DNA from: Actinomycetes bacterium
GTDB taxonomy: Bacteria > Actinomycetota > Acidimicrobiia > Acidimicrobiales > RAAP-2
Assembly: GCA_025352305.1 (NCBI GenBank)
Contig: JANXTQ010000146.1
Coordinates: forward strand, 1 to 6,531
Direction: 5' to 3'
Length of the DNA: 6,531 nucleotides
Shown: positions 5,252 to 6,531 of the stretch, one piece after another
Layout: the number at the start of each line of letters is the position of its first letter
Position numbering within the stretch: the stretch's first letter is position 1
Notes under the pieces: generated by a model
The model's input: the letters and a program-made list of their open reading frames with translations, nothing else
What the model was told of the DNA's origin: nothing
Databases searched by the model: none
Program-made: the position numbers and the translations under genes

Positions 5252-5707
5252 ATGAGCACAACGTCGGCGTGTCCATCGGGAGACGAGAAGGTGATGCTCT
5301 TCGGCCTGCTCTTTGAAACAAACGCCCGACTGTCACGCTCCCTCGGCGCTCAACTCGAGGAAGCGTGCGACCTGCCGCTGCCCTGGTTTGACGTTCTGCT
5401 GCAAATTCGCCGCACGCCCGAGGGTCGACTGAAGATGACGCAGATTGCCGACGCGACAGTTCACTCAACGGGTGGAACAACTCGCTTGGTAGATCGAATC
5501 GAGGCGGCCGGCTACGTCGAGCGAATGAACTGTCCCAATGATCGCCGCGCGATCCACGTGGCAATTACTGATGCGGGAAACCAGAAACTCGACGAAGCGC
5601 TCGAGGCGCATCTGGGGCACCTGCAAAGTCAGATGGCCGATCGGCTAACTCCCAAAGAACGTTCAACACTGACGGCGCTGCTCAGCAAACTCAACAGCGA
5701 GGACTAA
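5252..5707 (+). CDS. MarR-family winged-helix transcriptional regulator
   Basis: A 151-residue DNA-binding protein, the normal MarR length. Helices in residues 11-40 form the dimer interface. LPWFDVLLQIRRTPEGRLKM (43-62) is the family's LT-x-x-Q-F-x-x-L-like segment. MTQIADATVHSTGGTTRLVDRIEAAGYVER (62-91) is the helix-turn-helix with recognition helix, and NDRRAIHVAITDAG (96-109) is the wing with the signature DRR. C-terminal helices (111-148) complete the dimerisation region. Cysteines at 7, 39 and 94 do not match the OhrR peroxide-sensing position, so redox sensing is not supported. It is probably a repressor of the divergent yceI and of itself, relieved by a small phenolic or lipophilic ligand; the ligand is unknown. 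The ATG at 5252 has no good Shine-Dalgarno, consistent with a leaderless mRNA. Met15 is a possible alternative start. The stop overlaps the convergent ileS stop. Confidence 0.93.
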   Translation: MSTTSACPSGDEKVMLFGLLFETNARLSRSLGAQLEEACDLPLPWFDVLLQIRRTPEGRLKMTQIADATVHSTGGTTRLVDRIEAAGYVERMNCPNDRRAIHVAITDAGNQKLDEALEAHLGHLQSQMADRLTPKERSTLTALLSKLNSED

Positions 5708-6531
5708 GCGCCCACTCGCTTCACCCACGCCAGGGCCGTGCGGTCATCGTCAAACAACAGCGCGGTGCCGTCACCGGATCCCGCAGTTGCGTGCAGTGAC
5801 GTCGCCAGGACTTCCGCCGCCAGCGAATCAAATCCGTCAGAGAGGTCGTCTACACCGGTCACCCACAGTTCAATGCGGTCCGAAACATCGAAACCGGAGC
5901 TCTTTCGAAGATCCTGAACCTGGCGAACGAGCTCGCGGAGATTTCCACGCCGGCGAAGGTCGTCGTCCAGCTCCAGATCAAGTGCCACGACTTCAGATCC
6001 TTCGCGTGAGACGGCAAAACCACCTTGGGCGCGAACGCGCAACTCCACATCTTCGGGACCGAGCAAAAATATTCCCGTGCTCAGCGACAGTTCAACGCTC
6101 TCGCCGGCTTCGAGGGTCGCGGCCACGCTCGCGCCGTCCAAAGTCGTTAATGCCGTGCGCAACTCTTTGGCCGCTTCGCCGAGACGTGGTCCCAGCGTTC
6201 GAAAGTTGGGCACCAGTTCAAAGTCCAGTACGTCCGCCAACTCGGCGCTGAACTCTAAGAGATCAACATTGAGTTCCTCTTCCACTACGCCGCTCGGAGG
6301 CAGTGGAGTTGTCGACGGTAAGAAAACGAGCGCTCGACGAAGCGGTTGGCGGACCTTGATTCCCGCGTCCGCACGTGCCGCTCGGCCGAGCGTCGTGAGG
6401 CGACGCGCGACGTCCATCGATCGCTCGAGCTCCTCATCGCGTTCGAACTGTCCGAGCGCCGGCCAGTCCGCGAGGTGCACCGAGTCGTCACTTGCCGCGT
6501 CAAAAAGTTCTCGAAACAAGCGGTCGGCTAC
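5704..6531 (-). CDS. ileS: Isoleucyl-tRNA synthetase, C-terminal 275 residues (start beyond right edge)
   Basis: IleRS charges tRNA-Ile with isoleucine in the cytoplasm. Only the end of the protein, normally about 1,040 residues in this type, is present; the frame is open to 6531. Visible parts: the start of the anticodon-binding helical domain (VADRLFRELF, then SVHLADWP), the conserved GRAARADAGIKVRQPLRRALV region, LLEFSAELADVLDFELVPNF then RTLGPRLG, and the terminal domain of type II enzymes (VALDLELDDDLRRRGNLREL, then VRQVQDLRKSSGFDVSDRIEL). The 275 residues contain no cysteine, so the C-terminal zinc finger of E. coli-type IleRS is absent. This matches the type II (actinobacterial and eukaryote-like) class, which in other species is often less sensitive to mupirocin. 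The TAG stop (5704-5706) overlaps the marR stop, and no terminator hairpin is evident between the two convergent genes. Confidence 0.95.
   Translation of the reverse strand, partial: VADRLFRELFDAASDDSVHLADWPALGQFERDEELERSMDVARRLTTLGRAARADAGIKVRQPLRRALVFLPSTTPLPPSGVVEEELNVDLLEFSAELADVLDFELVPNFRTLGPRLGEAAKELRTALTTLDGASVAATLEAGESVELSLSTGIFLLGPEDVELRVRAQGGFAVSREGSEVVALDLELDDDLRRRGNLRELVRQVQDLRKSSGFDVSDRIELWVTGVDDLSDGFDSLAAEVLATSLHATAGSGDGTALLFDDDRTALAWVKRVGA

Overview
The window looks like an ordinary chromosomal segment of a moderately GC-rich actinobacterium. The GabD1-type succinate-semialdehyde dehydrogenase, the cysteine-poor type II-like IleRS C-terminus, the YceI/MarR pair, GTG starts and an apparently leaderless regulator all fit Actinobacteria. 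A member of the Acidimicrobiia is my best guess, but class-level placement is inference only. I see no phage genes, insertion sequences, CRISPR arrays, tRNA or rRNA genes.

Layout, right to left. The right edge (5704-6531, minus) holds the last 275 residues of isoleucyl-tRNA synthetase. Its stop codon overlaps the stop of a convergent MarR-family regulator (5252-5707, plus). Divergent from the regulator is a YceI-domain lipid-binding protein (4586-5146, minus). The 105-bp space between them is AT-rich and dense with signals: a good minus-strand promoter for yceI, a perfect TTGCATATGCAA palindrome inside that promoter's spacer, a second inverted repeat over its -10 and start site, two TGTCAAG copies exactly 20 bp apart, and an extended -10 element so close to the marR ATG that the marR transcript is probably leaderless.

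A 12-bp GC-rich hairpin (4537-4564) follows yceI and probably ends its transcript. To its left, all on the minus strand and closely packed, are two small genes: a 44-aa single-span membrane protein and a 42-aa Cys/His-containing peptide. They are followed by an MFS exporter (2941-4179), an SRPBCC/AHSA1-like protein (2431-2907), a GabD1-type aldehyde dehydrogenase (1031-2395) and a PLP-dependent cysteine desulfurase that runs off the left edge (1-1034). Gaps here are 65 nt or less, and the last two genes overlap by 4 nt as ATGA, so this could be one transcription unit. The products share no obvious pathway: cysteine desulfurase supplies sulfur for Fe-S clusters or tRNA thiolation, the dehydrogenase oxidises an aldehyde such as succinate semialdehyde, and the MFS protein exports an unknown compound.

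The parts most worth following up are the yceI-marR control region and the two small ORFs between yceI and the MFS gene. I find no convincing evidence of a wholly new multi-gene system.
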